Counted from the first letter of the stretch, positions 25,504-34,373 are shown. The stretch is DNA of 64,000 nt from Streptomyces sp. NBC_01264 (GCF_026340675.1 NZ_JAPEOX010000003.1:62001-126000), one strand, 5' to 3'. Notes: generated from the sequence alone by a model not told the origin. Program-made: numbers and translations.

Positions 25504-25519
25504 AACCGCGAGCGCGGTT
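25504..25519. promoter_or_regulatory. Inverted repeat upstream of TetR gene
   Basis: AACCGCG-AG-CGCGGTT, a 7-bp inverted repeat 60 bases before the TetR start. Its place between the terminator and the TetR gene suits an autoregulatory operator. It does not obviously match the gamma-butyrolactone ARE consensus, so assignment is tentative. Confidence 0.35.
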
Positions 25520-25578
25520 CGTACGCTGGACGCTCTTGAGGGGCCGTCAGCAGCGCCCCAGGCATCCACGGAGTGCAC

Positions 25579-26205
25579 ATGGCTATACAGGAACGCGCTG
25601 TCCGCACACGAGCGGCGGTGCTGCGGTCCGCGGCGGAGATCTTCGACACGGACGGGTTCGTGTCGGCCTCCCTCTCCGCCATCGCCCAGCGGGCAGGAGT
25701 GAGCAGCGGCGCCCTCCACTTCCACTTCGCCAACAAGGGCACGCTGGCGGAGGCGATCGAGACGGCGGCCGAACAGCGTCTGCGGCGGATCACCGGCCCC
25801 GCGCCGGACGGACCGCAGGACGACGGGTCACAGGGCGAACTCGACCCGATCCAGAACCTCGTGGAGACCTCCCACCACCTCTTCGACCGGCTGACCACCG
25901 ACATCATCCTGCGCGCCGGGTTCACGCTCGGCTGCGAGCCCGCGTGGCCGAGCCCGGTCGACCTGCACGGCCAGTGGCGGGACTGGATCGAGTCCGCCCT
26001 GCGCCGCGCGTCACAGCTGGGCGCGCTCGCCGACGGAACCAAGCCGGAGGACGTCGTCACCGTCGTCGCCGCGTCGACCGTCGGCTTCGAAGCCCTCGGC
26101 CGCAAGGATCCCGTCTGGCTCTCCCAGCAACGACTCGGCCAGTTCTGGCAGTTCATCCTCCCCCGTCTGGTGCCACCGGGTACCGGCCCGCTGAAAGGGA
26201 CGTAG
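25579..26205 (+). CDS. TetR-family regulator, ArpA/ScbR (gamma-butyrolactone receptor-like) type
   Basis: A 208-residue regulator. ATG 25579 (MAIQERAVRTR) has GGAG at a good distance; a GTG at 25573 is too close to it. The N-terminal helix-turn-helix (about 10-55: RAAVLRSAAEIFDTDGF, SLSAIAQRAGVSSGALHFHF) is typical of TetR proteins. Length and the C-terminal ligand domain (CEPAWPSPV, GQWRDW) match ArpA/ScbR receptors and their pseudo-receptor relatives. Receptors bind gamma-butyrolactones; pseudo-receptors such as ScbR2 instead sense antibiotics. No butyrolactone synthase (AfsA type) gene is in the window, which favours a pseudo-receptor role controlling this cluster. Its stop overlaps the thioesterase GTG start by one base. 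Confidence 0.85.
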   Translation: MAIQERAVRTRAAVLRSAAEIFDTDGFVSASLSAIAQRAGVSSGALHFHFANKGTLAEAIETAAEQRLRRITGPAPDGPQDDGSQGELDPIQNLVETSHHLFDRLTTDIILRAGFTLGCEPAWPSPVDLHGQWRDWIESALRRASQLGALADGTKPEDVVTVVAASTVGFEALGRKDPVWLSQQRLGQFWQFILPRLVPPGTGPLKGT

Positions 26206-26954
26206 TGGATAGCACGTGGTTCCGGCGCTTCGGAGCGGCCCCCGAGGGCAGCATGCGGTTGGTGTGCTTCCCGCACGCGGGTGGCGCCGCCAGCGCGTTC
26301 CTTCCCCTCTCGCGGGCGCTGGGCGGGCGTCTCGACGTGCTGGCCGTCCAGTACCCGGGCCGGCAGGACCGGCGGCGGGAGGAGCCGTACCGCGGCATCG
26401 CCGCGCACGCCGACGCCCTCGCCGAGGCCTTGGGTCCGCTGACCGACGGCCCCTACGCCCTGTTCGGGCACAGCATGGGGGCGGTCCTCGCGTACGAGAC
26501 GGCCCGGCGCCTCGCCGCCGCCGGGCGGCCGGGACCCCTCCGGGTGTTCCTCTCCGGGCGCGGCGCGCCCTCGCCGAGGCCCGGCGCGCACGACCGGCTC
26601 GGCAGCGACAAGGAGATCCTGAACGCGGTGCGCGGGCTCGGCGGGACCGGGCACACCGTGCTCGACGACCCGGAGCTGCTCGCCATGGTGATGCCGGCGC
26701 TGCGCGCGGACTACGGCGCCCTCGGCGCGTACCGCTGGACCGCCGGGTCCCCTCTCGTCTCCCCCCTCACCGTCCTGGTCGGCGACGCGGACCCCGTGGT
26801 GGCGGTCGACGAGGCCGCGGCCTGGCACGACCACACCACCGGTGACTTCGACCTGCGGATCCTGCCCGGCGGTCACTTCTATCTGGACGACCGCACCGAC
26901 GAGGTCCGCGACATCATCACGACCAGCCTGCTCGTCGCGGGCTCCGCGGCGTGA
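26205..26954 (+). CDS. Type II thioesterase
   Basis: A 249-residue alpha/beta hydrolase starting at GTG 26205, one base overlapping the TetR stop, with GAAAGGG upstream. It shows the type II (RifR/TEII) pattern: FPHAGGAASAF near the N-terminus, nucleophile in GHSMG (Ser90), an Asp in GDADPVV and a His in GGHFYL. Such editing enzymes remove stalled or mis-primed acyl groups from PKS ACPs. It is translationally coupled to the metallophosphoesterase after it, within a block that also contains the PPTase. ScoT of the coelimycin cluster is an analogous enzyme. Confidence 0.93.
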   Translation: MDSTWFRRFGAAPEGSMRLVCFPHAGGAASAFLPLSRALGGRLDVLAVQYPGRQDRRREEPYRGIAAHADALAEALGPLTDGPYALFGHSMGAVLAYETARRLAAAGRPGPLRVFLSGRGAPSPRPGAHDRLGSDKEILNAVRGLGGTGHTVLDDPELLAMVMPALRADYGALGAYRWTAGSPLVSPLTVLVGDADPVVAVDEAAAWHDHTTGDFDLRILPGGHFYLDDRTDEVRDIITTSLLVAGSAA

Positions 26955-27841
26955 TCCGCAGTACCGGCGCCACCCCTGAGGGCCCCTCCTCCCCCGGCAG
27001 TCTGCTGGCCGTCAGCGACCTGCACGTGCGCTACGAGGAGAACCGCGCGATCGTCGAGTCGTTGCGGCCCTCTTCGGAGGAGGACTGGCTGCTCGTCGCG
27101 GGCGATGTCGGGGAACACATGGCGGACATCGAGTGGGCCCTGTCCACCCTCGCCGGCCGGTTCCGCAAGGTCGTGTGGGCGCCGGGCAACCACGAACTGT
27201 GGACCCCTCCGGACGACCCGGTCCAGGCGCGCGGCGTCGCCCGCTACGAGGCCCTGGTCCAGCTCTGCCGGAGCCTGGGCGTGACCACCCCCGAGGACCC
27301 GTACCCGGTGTGGCGCGGGGCGGGCGGTCCCGCGGTGATCGTGCCGCTCTTCCTCCTGTACGACTACAGCTTCCGCCGGCCCGACGTCCGCACCACCGAG
27401 GAGGCGCTACGGCGGGCGGCCGACGCGGGGGTCGTCGCGACCGACGAGTTCCTGCTCCACCCCGACCCGTACCCCTCCGTCGGGGACTGGTGCCGGGCCC
27501 GCCTCCGGCGGACCGCCGACCGCCTGGACGCGCTCCCCGCCGACCTGCCGACCGTCCTCGTCAGCCACTTCCCGCTGGTGCGCGAGCCCACGGAGGTGCT
27601 GCACTACCCGGACTTCGCCCTGTGGTGCGGCACGGAGGCCACCGCCGACTGGCCGGTCCGGTACCGGGCCGCCGCCGTCGTCTACGGCCATCTGCACATC
27701 CCGCGGCTCATCCGGAAGCAGGGGATACCGCACTACGAGGTGTCCCTCGGCTACCCGCGCGAGTGGCGCCGGCGCCCCGGGGAACCCGGCCACCCCCTGC
27801 AGGTCCTGCCGGCCCCGGCCCCCTCCGGGAGGCAGGGGTGA
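26951..27841 (+). CDS. Calcineurin-like metallophosphoesterase
   Basis: A 296-residue protein from GTG 26951, overlapping the thioesterase stop by four bases. It has the ordered motifs of the calcineurin-like superfamily: SDLHV, AGDVGE, GNHEL, SHFP and GHLH, which ligate the two metals. No signal peptide or membrane segment, so cytoplasmic. The substrate is unknown. The same kind of gene is often found beside phosphopantetheinyl transferases in actinobacterial clusters, and here the next gene overlaps it by four bases, so a link to CoA or phosphopantetheine metabolism is plausible but unproven. Confidence 0.88.
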   Translation: MIRSTGATPEGPSSPGSLLAVSDLHVRYEENRAIVESLRPSSEEDWLLVAGDVGEHMADIEWALSTLAGRFRKVVWAPGNHELWTPPDDPVQARGVARYEALVQLCRSLGVTTPEDPYPVWRGAGGPAVIVPLFLLYDYSFRRPDVRTTEEALRRAADAGVVATDEFLLHPDPYPSVGDWCRARLRRTADRLDALPADLPTVLVSHFPLVREPTEVLHYPDFALWCGTEATADWPVRYRAAAVVYGHLHIPRLIRKQGIPHYEVSLGYPREWRRRPGEPGHPLQVLPAPAPSGRQG

Positions 27842-28581
27842 TCGCCTCGTTGCTCCCCGCGCCGGTCGTCACCGCCGAGCTCTTCCACGACCCGCCCGGG
27901 GAGTTCGGCCTCTTCCCCGAGGAGGAGCTCGTGGTGGCGGGAGCCGTCACCGGACGCCGCAGGGAGTTCGCCTCGGTCAGGGAGTGTGCCCGCCAGGCCC
28001 TGGGCCGGCTCGGGCTGCCGCCGACCCCTCTCCTGCCCGGCGCGCGGGGAGCACCCCGGTGGCCGGACGGCATCGTGGGCAGCATGACGCACTGCCGGGG
28101 CTACCGCGCCGCGGCCGTGGCCCGCAGTTCGGACCTGGTGGCGATCGGCTGCGACGCCGAGCCGAACGCGCCGCTGCCCTCGCCGGACACGCTGGAGGCG
28201 ATCTCGCTCCCCCAGGAGCGGGTCTGGCTGCGCGAGCTCACCGTGCGGCGGCCCGCCGTCTCCTGGGACCGGTTGCTGTTCAGCGCCAAGGAGAGCGTCT
28301 ACAAGGCCTGGTTCCCCCTGACCGGGCGGCCTCTGGACTTCGACGAGGCCATGATCACACCCGATCCGTCGGCGGGCACCTTCCGCGCCCGGCTCCTGGT
28401 TCCCGGCCCCGTGGTGAACGGCGTCCGGGTGACCGCCTTCGACGGACGGTGGCGTACGGGGAACGGGCTGCTGGTGACCGCCATCGGCCTGCGGTCCCCG
28501 GAGTTCCCGACGCCCACGCCGCCCCGCCGGCTCCGGGCCACGGGCGCCGGGGCCCATCCACTCGACGACCGGAGGACCTGA
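27838..28581 (+). CDS. 4'-phosphopantetheinyl transferase (EntD/Sfp superfamily)
   Basis: A 247-residue protein from GTG 27838, overlapping the previous stop by four bases. Motifs GSMTHC-GYRAAAVA, GCDAEP (Mg-binding Asp and Glu) and FSAKESVYKAWFPLTG (W/F-x-x-KE-S-x-x-K) are diagnostic of Sfp/EntD-type transferases. It moves the phosphopantetheine arm from CoA to the conserved Ser of ACP domains, presumably those of the PKS here. The C-terminus carries a Pro/Arg-rich tail of about 25 residues. Its stop overlaps the ATG of a 46-residue peptide by one base. Confidence 0.93.
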   Translation: MIASLLPAPVVTAELFHDPPGEFGLFPEEELVVAGAVTGRRREFASVRECARQALGRLGLPPTPLLPGARGAPRWPDGIVGSMTHCRGYRAAAVARSSDLVAIGCDAEPNAPLPSPDTLEAISLPQERVWLRELTVRRPAVSWDRLLFSAKESVYKAWFPLTGRPLDFDEAMITPDPSAGTFRARLLVPGPVVNGVRVTAFDGRWRTGNGLLVTAIGLRSPEFPTPTPPRRLRATGAGAHPLDDRRT

Positions 28582-28721
28582 TGCGCGACCACACCGACGA
28601 CGCCGACCTCGGCCACGCGTTCCCGAGGTGTCTGGCGTGCGCCCTGCGCTACCCGCCGCTCGGGCTCGCCGGCGCGGACGAGGAGCCCGGGGAGACCCAC
28701 ATCGTCCGCGGCATCGACTGA
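28581..28721 (+). CDS. 46-residue peptide with CxxC motif, function unknown
   Basis: Starts at ATG 28581 within the PPTase stop (TGATG) and encodes 46 residues: an acidic start (MRDHTDDAD), a hydrophobic centre with CLAC and LRYPPLGLAGA, and an acidic end. No signal peptide. The one-base overlap, the shared operon and the terminator pair just after it argue that it is translated. I do not recognise a family. A CxxC could bind metal or form a disulfide, and a role as a small partner of the PPTase or phosphoesterase is only a guess. Confidence 0.55.
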   Translation: MRDHTDDADLGHAFPRCLACALRYPPLGLAGADEEPGETHIVRGID

Positions 28722-28762
28722 CCACGTGCCGCGGGCCCGGCTCCCCGGGCCCCGGACGGACC

Positions 28763-28844
28763 GAATCCGGCCGACCCGTGAGGGTCGGCCGGATTCTCCG
28801 CTCCACGACCGCGACGGCCGCGCCCGTACGGGCGCGGCCGTCGC
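28763..28844. terminator. Tandem bidirectional terminator hairpins
   Basis: Two perfect inverted repeats in the convergent gap: 15-bp arms 28763-28777/28782-28796 with a GTGA loop, and a 34-base perfect palindrome 28811-28844. They separate the plus-strand TetR-to-peptide operon from the minus-strand aminotransferase, and the palindrome ends four bases before the aminotransferase stop. Confidence 0.85.
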
Positions 28845-28847
28845 GTG

Positions 28848-30434
28848 TCAGGCCTCCGTCGCCGTGCCGGTGAGGCCGGCCCCGTCGTGGGTGCGGAAGA
28901 CCAGGCAGGCGCCCCGGAGGGCCCGCTCCAGCTGGTCGATCTCGGCGTCGGTCAGGTACAGCGAGGGCTCGAACCGGAGCGTGTTCACGGCGCTCGCGGT
29001 CGGGAAGGTACGGATCCGGTGCTCGCGCATCAGATACCCGGCGACCGTGTAGCCGAGCAGGGGGGCGCTCTCACGGATGGCCTCGGAGCGGGAGCCGGAC
29101 TGGTCGTGGAACTCCAGGCCGAGCATCAGGCCCCGCCCCCGCACGTCCTTCACCACGTCGGGGAAGTCCGCGCCCACCGCCTCCAGCATCCCGAGCAGCT
29201 TCCCGCCGCGCTCGCGCACCGTGCGGTAGGCGGCGCCGTCGTCGGCTTCGAGGATCTCCAGGACCTTCTTGGAGATGAAGCAGGAGAGTGCGTCCTTCGC
29301 GAAGGTGGAGCTGTGTACGAGTTCGAACTCGGAACGGTAGCGGGACTGACGCGTGAGCATGACGGACGTCTTCGTTATTCCGCCGCCCAGGCTCTTGGCG
29401 AGGGCGTAGTAGTCGCCGCGCAGGCCGAGCGCCGCACTCGCCAGGAAATCGCCGCTCCGGCCCATTCCGCTCTGCACTTCGTCCACGATGACCGGGCAGT
29501 CGACCTCGGCACAGGCCCGCTGGATCTCCCGGGCGAATTCCGCGGACAGGGCGCGGATGCCGCCCTCGCCCTGGATCGGTTCCAGGACGAAGGCGCAGAA
29601 CACCGGGGAGTTCAGCTCGACCACCGACACCGTGCCGTCCTCGACGACCAGGTCGAGCACGGTCGCCCGCTCGCTCTCGAGCGCCGCCTTGAGGGCCTGC
29701 GCACTGCCGGCGGGGATGAACCGGGCGGGTGTCGCCAGCGCCGCGAAGGGGGCCCGGTAGCCCTCGTTGTGGGTGAGCTGGACGCTGCCGACCAGCTTGC
29801 CGTGGAACCCGCCCTCCAGGGTCAGGAGCACGGGCGGCCGGCCGGTCTGCTCGGCGTTGCGCCGTACGATCTCGGTCGCGAGCGCCTCGAATCCGGCCGC
29901 CCCCTCCTGCGCGTCCACGCCGGCCAGGCGGTACGCGTGCGCCGCGACGCCGGCCCCGTCCGCCACCGCCGCACGGGCGGCGGCCAGGTTCCCGTCGAGC
30001 CGCTCGCGGAGCTCGGCCAGCCGGATCCCGCGGTCGAGCTCGGCGTGCTTGACGGCCGCCTCGACCGCCTCGGCGCCGGTGTTGGCGAAGATGGCGGAGT
30101 AGTTCTCCTCCGTGGCCAGCTCGCGCTGGAGGATCCGGTTGAGGGCGACGGCGACGTCGTTCGCGTACGGATGGCGGGAGAACTGCGCGTGCACCGGGGT
30201 CTGGGCCCCGAGCAGCTGCTGCGCGTACGCCGTGATCTCCGGATGGTTGTGCCCCAGGATGAGCGACCCGTACCCGCCCGCGAAATCGAGTACCGGGATC
30301 TCTTCGCCACTCTCCCCGAGGTAATAGAGCGTATTTCCCTCGGCCCGCACGTAATCGACGTCGAGGCCGAGCGAGGCCAGCCAACCGAGCATGTACGGTT
30401 CCGCGAGCTGCGGATCAGCAGAGACAGTATTCAT
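28848..30434 (-). CDS. Class III PLP-dependent aminotransferase (CpkG-like candidate)
   Basis: A 528-residue fold-type I, class III aminotransferase from ATG 30434, with GAGGGTGG upstream. Seen: NTGAEAVEAAVKHA (cofactor phosphate region), GGFHGK, VIVDEVQSGMGR (Asp for the PLP pyridine N) and ALAKSLGGG with the Schiff-base Lys near residue 346. About 70 extra residues between NTGAEA and GGFHGK make it longer than ordinary 430-460-residue members. Polyketide alkaloid clusters such as coelimycin use a class III enzyme to aminate the aldehyde made by reductive release of the polyketide; this is the obvious candidate for that step. Transcribed alone, divergent from the flavin reductase. Confidence 0.85.
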   Translation of the reverse strand: MNTVSADPQLAEPYMLGWLASLGLDVDYVRAEGNTLYYLGESGEEIPVLDFAGGYGSLILGHNHPEITAYAQQLLGAQTPVHAQFSRHPYANDVAVALNRILQRELATEENYSAIFANTGAEAVEAAVKHAELDRGIRLAELRERLDGNLAAARAAVADGAGVAAHAYRLAGVDAQEGAAGFEALATEIVRRNAEQTGRPPVLLTLEGGFHGKLVGSVQLTHNEGYRAPFAALATPARFIPAGSAQALKAALESERATVLDLVVEDGTVSVVELNSPVFCAFVLEPIQGEGGIRALSAEFAREIQRACAEVDCPVIVDEVQSGMGRSGDFLASAALGLRGDYYALAKSLGGGITKTSVMLTRQSRYRSEFELVHSSTFAKDALSCFISKKVLEILEADDGAAYRTVRERGGKLLGMLEAVGADFPDVVKDVRGRGLMLGLEFHDQSGSRSEAIRESAPLLGYTVAGYLMREHRIRTFPTASAVNTLRFEPSLYLTDAEIDQLERALRGACLVFRTHDGAGLTGTATEA

Positions 30435-30633
30435 GCCACCCTCAATTTGACAGTGCCCGACCTAAACGCCCAGATCCTAAGCACGGAGCGCTCATCCCCC
30501 CGTGGACGTGCGCTCACGGCACGGTAATCCTCCGCTCCCCCCGGCGCTGCTGAGCGGACAGTTACTCCACGGTTCCTCCCGCACGGGAACCCTCTCGTAC
30601 ATTTCTTCCCATGGATTACATGAAAGGTGCGGC
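30435..30633. promoter_or_regulatory. Divergent promoter region, aminotransferase / flavin reductase
   Basis: A 199-base region between divergent starts. It is locally AT-richer than the genes near both ends, as expected for promoters. I see no convincing repeat or operator in it. Confidence 0.5.
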
Positions 30634-31170
30634 ATGAATTCCGTATCCGCTGACGTCGCCGTTCCCCGGGGATATACGGCGAATCCCGCCCCCTTGCGCG
30701 AGGTCATGTCCCTGTTCGCGACCGGTGTCACCGTGCTGTCCGTCGGCGGTGAGCACATCCACGGCATGACGGCGAACGCCTTCACGTCGGTCTCCCTCGA
30801 CCCTCCGTCCGTGCTGTGCTGTGTGGCGCACAGCGCGGTCATGTACGAGGCGATCACCTCCGCCGGGCACTTCGGCGTCTCGATCATGGAGGCCGGTCAG
30901 GAGGGTCTGGCCCGCTTCTTCGCCGACAAGAAGCGCCCGCTGGGGCCCGGGCAGTTCACCGGCGTCGACTGGGTCCCCGGCCCGCGAACCGGCGCGCCGC
31001 TCCTGAACGGGTCCCTGGCCTGGCTGGAGTGCGAGCTCTCCGCCGCCCACGAGATAGGCGACCACACCGTCTTCATCGGCGACGTGGTCGGCTCGAGCCG
31101 TGGCACCGGCGAGGACGGGCTGCTCTTCTTCGGCGGCGCCTTCCACCGCGCGTACTCCCCCGGCCGATGA
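30634..31170 (+). CDS. Flavin reductase (HpaC/ActVB-like)
   Basis: A 178-residue protein from ATG 30634 with GAAAGGTG before it. Features of the flavin reductase-like split-barrel family: LREVMSLFATGVTVLSV, GMTANAFTSVSLDPPSVLCCV, HFGVSIMEAGQ and GDHTVFIGDVV. These enzymes use NAD(P)H to reduce FMN or FAD, which diffuses to a partner monooxygenase. The two acyl-CoA-dehydrogenase-fold monooxygenases downstream are the likely users, making a two-component hydroxylase system. Its stop overlaps the histidine kinase ATG. Confidence 0.92.
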   Translation: MNSVSADVAVPRGYTANPAPLREVMSLFATGVTVLSVGGEHIHGMTANAFTSVSLDPPSVLCCVAHSAVMYEAITSAGHFGVSIMEAGQEGLARFFADKKRPLGPGQFTGVDWVPGPRTGAPLLNGSLAWLECELSAAHEIGDHTVFIGDVVGSSRGTGEDGLLFFGGAFHRAYSPGR

Positions 31171-32336
31171 ACTCCGAGGTCGCGGTCGCCGGTTGGGGGT
31201 CCGCCATCGGCCCCGGTTTCGCCGAGGCACTGCAGCAGGGACTCGTCCGCGTGGCCCAGCGGGCGTCCCCCGCGCCGCCCATCGCACGCCAGCTCGTCCC
31301 CCGGAGGACGGTGCACTCTCCCGAGGGACCGGGCCCAGAATTCCTGGACGCGGTGCTGCGCCGGTTCGAATCGGCCCTCCCGGCCGCGCTGAGCACGACG
31401 GTCCGCTGGGACAGCTCGGTGCGACAGGCCCTGAACGACCGGGCCCGTACCGTCCTGGCCGCCGCCTTCGGCACCGAACCCGCGACCGGCGGCGGGCTGT
31501 CCGCCCCGCCGGTGCGGCCGGCGCCCCACCACAACGCGGCGGCGGCGGTCCTGCTGATGGAGTGCGCCATGCTCCAGATGATGGAGAGCGGCCGCCTCGA
31601 CGAGGGTTCTGTGCGGGTCCTCGCCGAGGCGGTCCGGCAGGCCGGTGAGGGCGGGAGCCCGGTGGACCAGTCCGTGTGCTGCTGGCAGGAACAGCGTCGG
31701 ATCTCCCGCGAGCTGCACGACGATGTCGCCGATGGCGTCACCGCGGCCCGGCAGGCACTGGAGGAGTGCGACGAGCTGCCGGATCCGGTCGCCGCCGACC
31801 GGATCGCGGCCGCCCGGGACGCGCTGCGGGACACGGACGCGCGGCTGCGGGACCTGGTCGGCGGGGTACGGGAGCGGTCCGTCGTTCCGCCGCTCGGCGT
31901 GGCGCTGCGCGAGTTCGCGGCCGGGGCCGCTCCGGCCGGGGTCCAGGTCACCGTGAAGGTGACGGGCGACGAGGGCCTGCTCCCCGACGTACGGCGCCGG
32001 GACCTCTACCTCACGCTCCGCGAGGCGCTGCGCAACAGCTTCGTGCACGCGCGAGCCGGCCGCGTGAAGGTTTCCGTACGGTCCACCCGCTGGTGGGCGT
32101 ATGCCAGTGTCGAGGACGACGGCCGCGGGTTCGACGTCGAGCGGGTCCTGCGGCCCGGCCACTCCCATCAGGGGTTCCGTTCGATGGCGGAGCGGATGGA
32201 GGACGCCGGCGGCCGACTGACCGTCAGCAGTTCGCAGGGCCACGGGGGTCAGGCGGGCCACGGGACCCATGTGGAGGCGCATTTGCCGCTTCAGCCGCAT
32301 CGGCACGGGGCACGGGTGGGGTCCGCCCATATGTGA
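31167..32336 (+). CDS. Cytoplasmic NarL/UhpB-type histidine kinase, no adjacent response regulator
   Basis: A 389-residue protein from ATG 31167, overlapping the flavin reductase stop by four bases. The C-terminal half has the HisKA_3 phosphoacceptor (ISRELHDDV), N-box (REALRNSFVHARA), G1 (VEDDGRGFD) and GFRSMAERMEDAGG motifs. The first 180 residues lack membrane helices and a recognisable sensor domain; they are Ala/Arg-rich and may bind a soluble ligand. No response regulator gene is in the window, so it either phosphorylates a distant partner or uses its fold otherwise. Tight coupling to a flavin reductase raises the possibility of redox or flavin sensing (inference). The proposal that CpkM is a similar kinase in coelimycin clusters is from memory. 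Confidence 0.85.
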   Translation: MNSEVAVAGWGSAIGPGFAEALQQGLVRVAQRASPAPPIARQLVPRRTVHSPEGPGPEFLDAVLRRFESALPAALSTTVRWDSSVRQALNDRARTVLAAAFGTEPATGGGLSAPPVRPAPHHNAAAAVLLMECAMLQMMESGRLDEGSVRVLAEAVRQAGEGGSPVDQSVCCWQEQRRISRELHDDVADGVTAARQALEECDELPDPVAADRIAAARDALRDTDARLRDLVGGVRERSVVPPLGVALREFAAGAAPAGVQVTVKVTGDEGLLPDVRRRDLYLTLREALRNSFVHARAGRVKVSVRSTRWWAYASVEDDGRGFDVERVLRPGHSHQGFRSMAERMEDAGGRLTVSSSQGHGGQAGHGTHVEAHLPLQPHRHGARVGSAHM

Positions 32337-32344
32337 GCCCGTAT

Positions 32345-32407
32345 ACGAGACCCGTGTACGGGACCCGTAGACGAGACCCGTGTACGGGACCCGTAGACGA
32401 GACCCGT
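32345..32407. repeat. 26-bp direct repeats upstream of the carboxylase gene
   Basis: Two perfect 26-base direct repeats (32345-32370 and 32371-32396) and an 11-base partial third copy (32397-32407). Each full copy contains CCCGT-GT-ACGGG, a 5-bp inverted repeat. They fill most of the 104-base gap before the carboxylase GTG start, so they are good candidates for a tandem operator or an unstable promoter element. Confidence 0.75.
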
Positions 32408-32440
32408 CGAATACGTCGTAAGAAGGTATGAGGAGCCGTC

Positions 32441-34195
32441 GTGCGCAAGGTGCTCATCGCCAACCGTGGCGAAATCGCAGTCCGCGTTGCTCGGGCCTGC
32501 CGGGATGCCGGGATCGCGAGCGTAGCCGTCTACGCCGACCCGGACCGGGATGCGTCGCATGTCCGCGCGGCCGACGAAGCTTTCGCGTTGGGCGGTGACA
32601 CCCCGGCCGCCAGCTACTTGGACATCTCCAAGATCCTGCAGGCCGCAGCCGACTCCGGTGCGGACGCCATCCATCCCGGATACGGCTTCCTCTCCGAGAA
32701 CGCCGAATTCGCCCAGGCCGTCATCGACGCGGGCCTCATCTGGATCGGCCCGTCCCCGCAGGCCATCCGCGACCTCGGCGACAAGGTCGCCGCCCGCCAC
32801 ATCGCGCTCCGCGCCGGCGCCCCGCTCGTCGCCGGCACCCCCGACCCGGTCTCCGGCTCGGACGAGGTCGTCGCGTTCGCCAAGGAACACGGTCTGCCGA
32901 TCGCGATCAAGGCCGCCTTCGGCGGCGGCGGCCGCGGTCTGAAGGTCGCCCGGAACCTCGAAGAGGTCCCCGAGCTGTACGACTCCGCCGTGCGTGAGGC
33001 CGTGGCCGCGTTCGGGCGTGGCGAGTGCTTCGTGGAGCAGTACCTCGACAAGCCGCGGCATGTGGAGACCCAGTGTCTGGCCGACTCACATGGCAATGTG
33101 GTGGTCGTCTCCACCCGTGACTGCTCGCTGCAGCGCCGCCACCAGAAGCTGGTGGAGGAGGCCCCCGCGCCGTTCCTGACGGACGCCCAGAACGCCGAGC
33201 TGTACGCCGCGTCGAAGGCGATCCTGAAGGAAGCCGGCTACGTCGGGGCCGGAACGGTGGAGTTCCTGGTGTCCGCCGATGGTCTGATCTCCTTCCTGGA
33301 GGTCAATACCCGTCTTCAGGTCGAGCACCCGGTCACCGAAGAGGTCTCCGGCCTCGACCTGGTCCGCGAGATGTTCCGCATCGCGGACGGGGAGGAGCTC
33401 GGCTACGGGGACCCCGTCCTGCGCGGTCACTCCTTCGAGTTCCGCATCAACGGTGAGGACCCGGGCCGTGGCTTCCTGCCGGCTCCGGGCACCGTCACTC
33501 GGTTCGCCCCGCCGACGGGTCCGGGCGTGCGCCTGGACGCGGGGGTTGAGTCCGGTTCGGTCATCGGACCGGCATGGGACTCGCTGCTCGCCAAGCTCAT
33601 CGTTACGGGTGCCACGCGCGAGCAGGCCCTGCAGCGGGCGGCGCGCGCGCTGGCCGAGTTCGAGGTGGAGGGCATGGCCACGGCCATCCCCTTCCACCGC
33701 GCGGTGGTCGTCGATCCTGCTTTCACGGCCGATCCGTTCACGATCCACACCCGTTGGATCGAGACCGAGTTCGTCAACGAGATCCCGGCGTTCGTGGTCC
33801 CCTCCGCGGACGACTCCGAGGACGAGCCGGGCCGCGAGACCGTGGTCGTCGAGGTCGGCGGCAAGCGTCTGGAGGTCTCGCTGCCGCCGTCGCTGGGCAT
33901 GACCCTGGCCCGTACGGCGGCCGCGGGCGGCGCGAGGCCCAAGCGTCGTGCGGCGCAGAAGTCCGGGCCGGCGGCTTCGGGGGACACGCTGGCCTCGCCC
34001 ATGCAGGGCACGATCGTGAAGGTCGCGGTCGAGGAGGGGCAGCAGGTCAATGAGGGTGACCTGGTCGTTGTCCTCGAGGCCATGAAGATGGAACAGCCGT
34101 TGAACGCGCATCGTTCGGGCACGGTCGTGGGGCTCGCGGCGGAGGTCGGAGCGTCGCTCACCTCCGGCGCGGCCATCTGCGAGATCAAGGACTGA
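32441..34195 (+). CDS. accA: Acyl-CoA carboxylase alpha subunit (biotin carboxylase + BCCP)
   Basis: A 584-residue protein from GTG 32441 with AGGAG upstream. The N-terminal biotin carboxylase domain is clear: [35 protein letters not shown]-grasp glycine loop GGGGRGLK, and [18 protein letters not shown]. The C-terminal biotin carrier domain has EAMKMEQ with the biotinyl Lys549. Length fits Streptomyces AccA-type alpha subunits that pair with separate beta subunits to make malonyl-CoA or methylmalonyl-CoA. No beta or epsilon subunit gene is here, so it must use those encoded elsewhere. Inside a cluster whose PKS takes only malonyl-CoA, it probably boosts extender supply. Confidence 0.95.
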   Translation: MRKVLIANRGEIAVRVARACRDAGIASVAVYADPDRDASHVRAADEAFALGGDTPAASYLDISKILQAAADSGADAIHPGYGFLSENAEFAQAVIDAGLIWIGPSPQAIRDLGDKVAARHIALRAGAPLVAGTPDPVSGSDEVVAFAKEHGLPIAIKAAFGGGGRGLKVARNLEEVPELYDSAVREAVAAFGRGECFVEQYLDKPRHVETQCLADSHGNVVVVSTRDCSLQRRHQKLVEEAPAPFLTDAQNAELYAASKAILKEAGYVGAGTVEFLVSADGLISFLEVNTRLQVEHPVTEEVSGLDLVREMFRIADGEELGYGDPVLRGHSFEFRINGEDPGRGFLPAPGTVTRFAPPTGPGVRLDAGVESGSVIGPAWDSLLAKLIVTGATREQALQRAARALAEFEVEGMATAIPFHRAVVVDPAFTADPFTIHTRWIETEFVNEIPAFVVPSADDSEDEPGRETVVVEVGGKRLEVSLPPSLGMTLARTAAAGGARPKRRAAQKSGPAASGDTLASPMQGTIVKVAVEEGQQVNEGDLVVVLEAMKMEQPLNAHRSGTVVGLAAEVGASLTSGAAICEIKD

Positions 34196-34274
34196 CCTCC
34201 TGGTCGGGGCCCCGGGCGCGGGGGCGTTCGCCGCTGCGCGGGGCGAGGTCCCCTACCCGCCCTTCCACCGTTCC

Positions 34275-34373
34275 CAGGGCTCCGCCCTGACCCGGTCCTC
34301 AAGCGCCGGACGGGCTGAAAGGCCCCTGGGGCTCCGCCCCAGACCCCGGTCCTCAAACGCCGGACGGCTGGAT
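34275..34373. repeat. Duplicated intergenic hairpin element after the carboxylase gene
   Basis: Two near-identical units of roughly 48 bases. Each is a hairpin with a GGGC/GGGGC-TCC-GCCC core (34275-34289 and 34326-34342) followed by a CCGGTCCTCAAxCGCCGGAC segment. Similar elements occur between genes in many Streptomyces chromosomes (from memory). They probably act as a transcription terminator for the upstream gene. Confidence 0.7.

Noticed and set aside
32345..32407. CRISPR array
   Set aside because: Copies are directly adjacent with no spacers and no cas genes are present.
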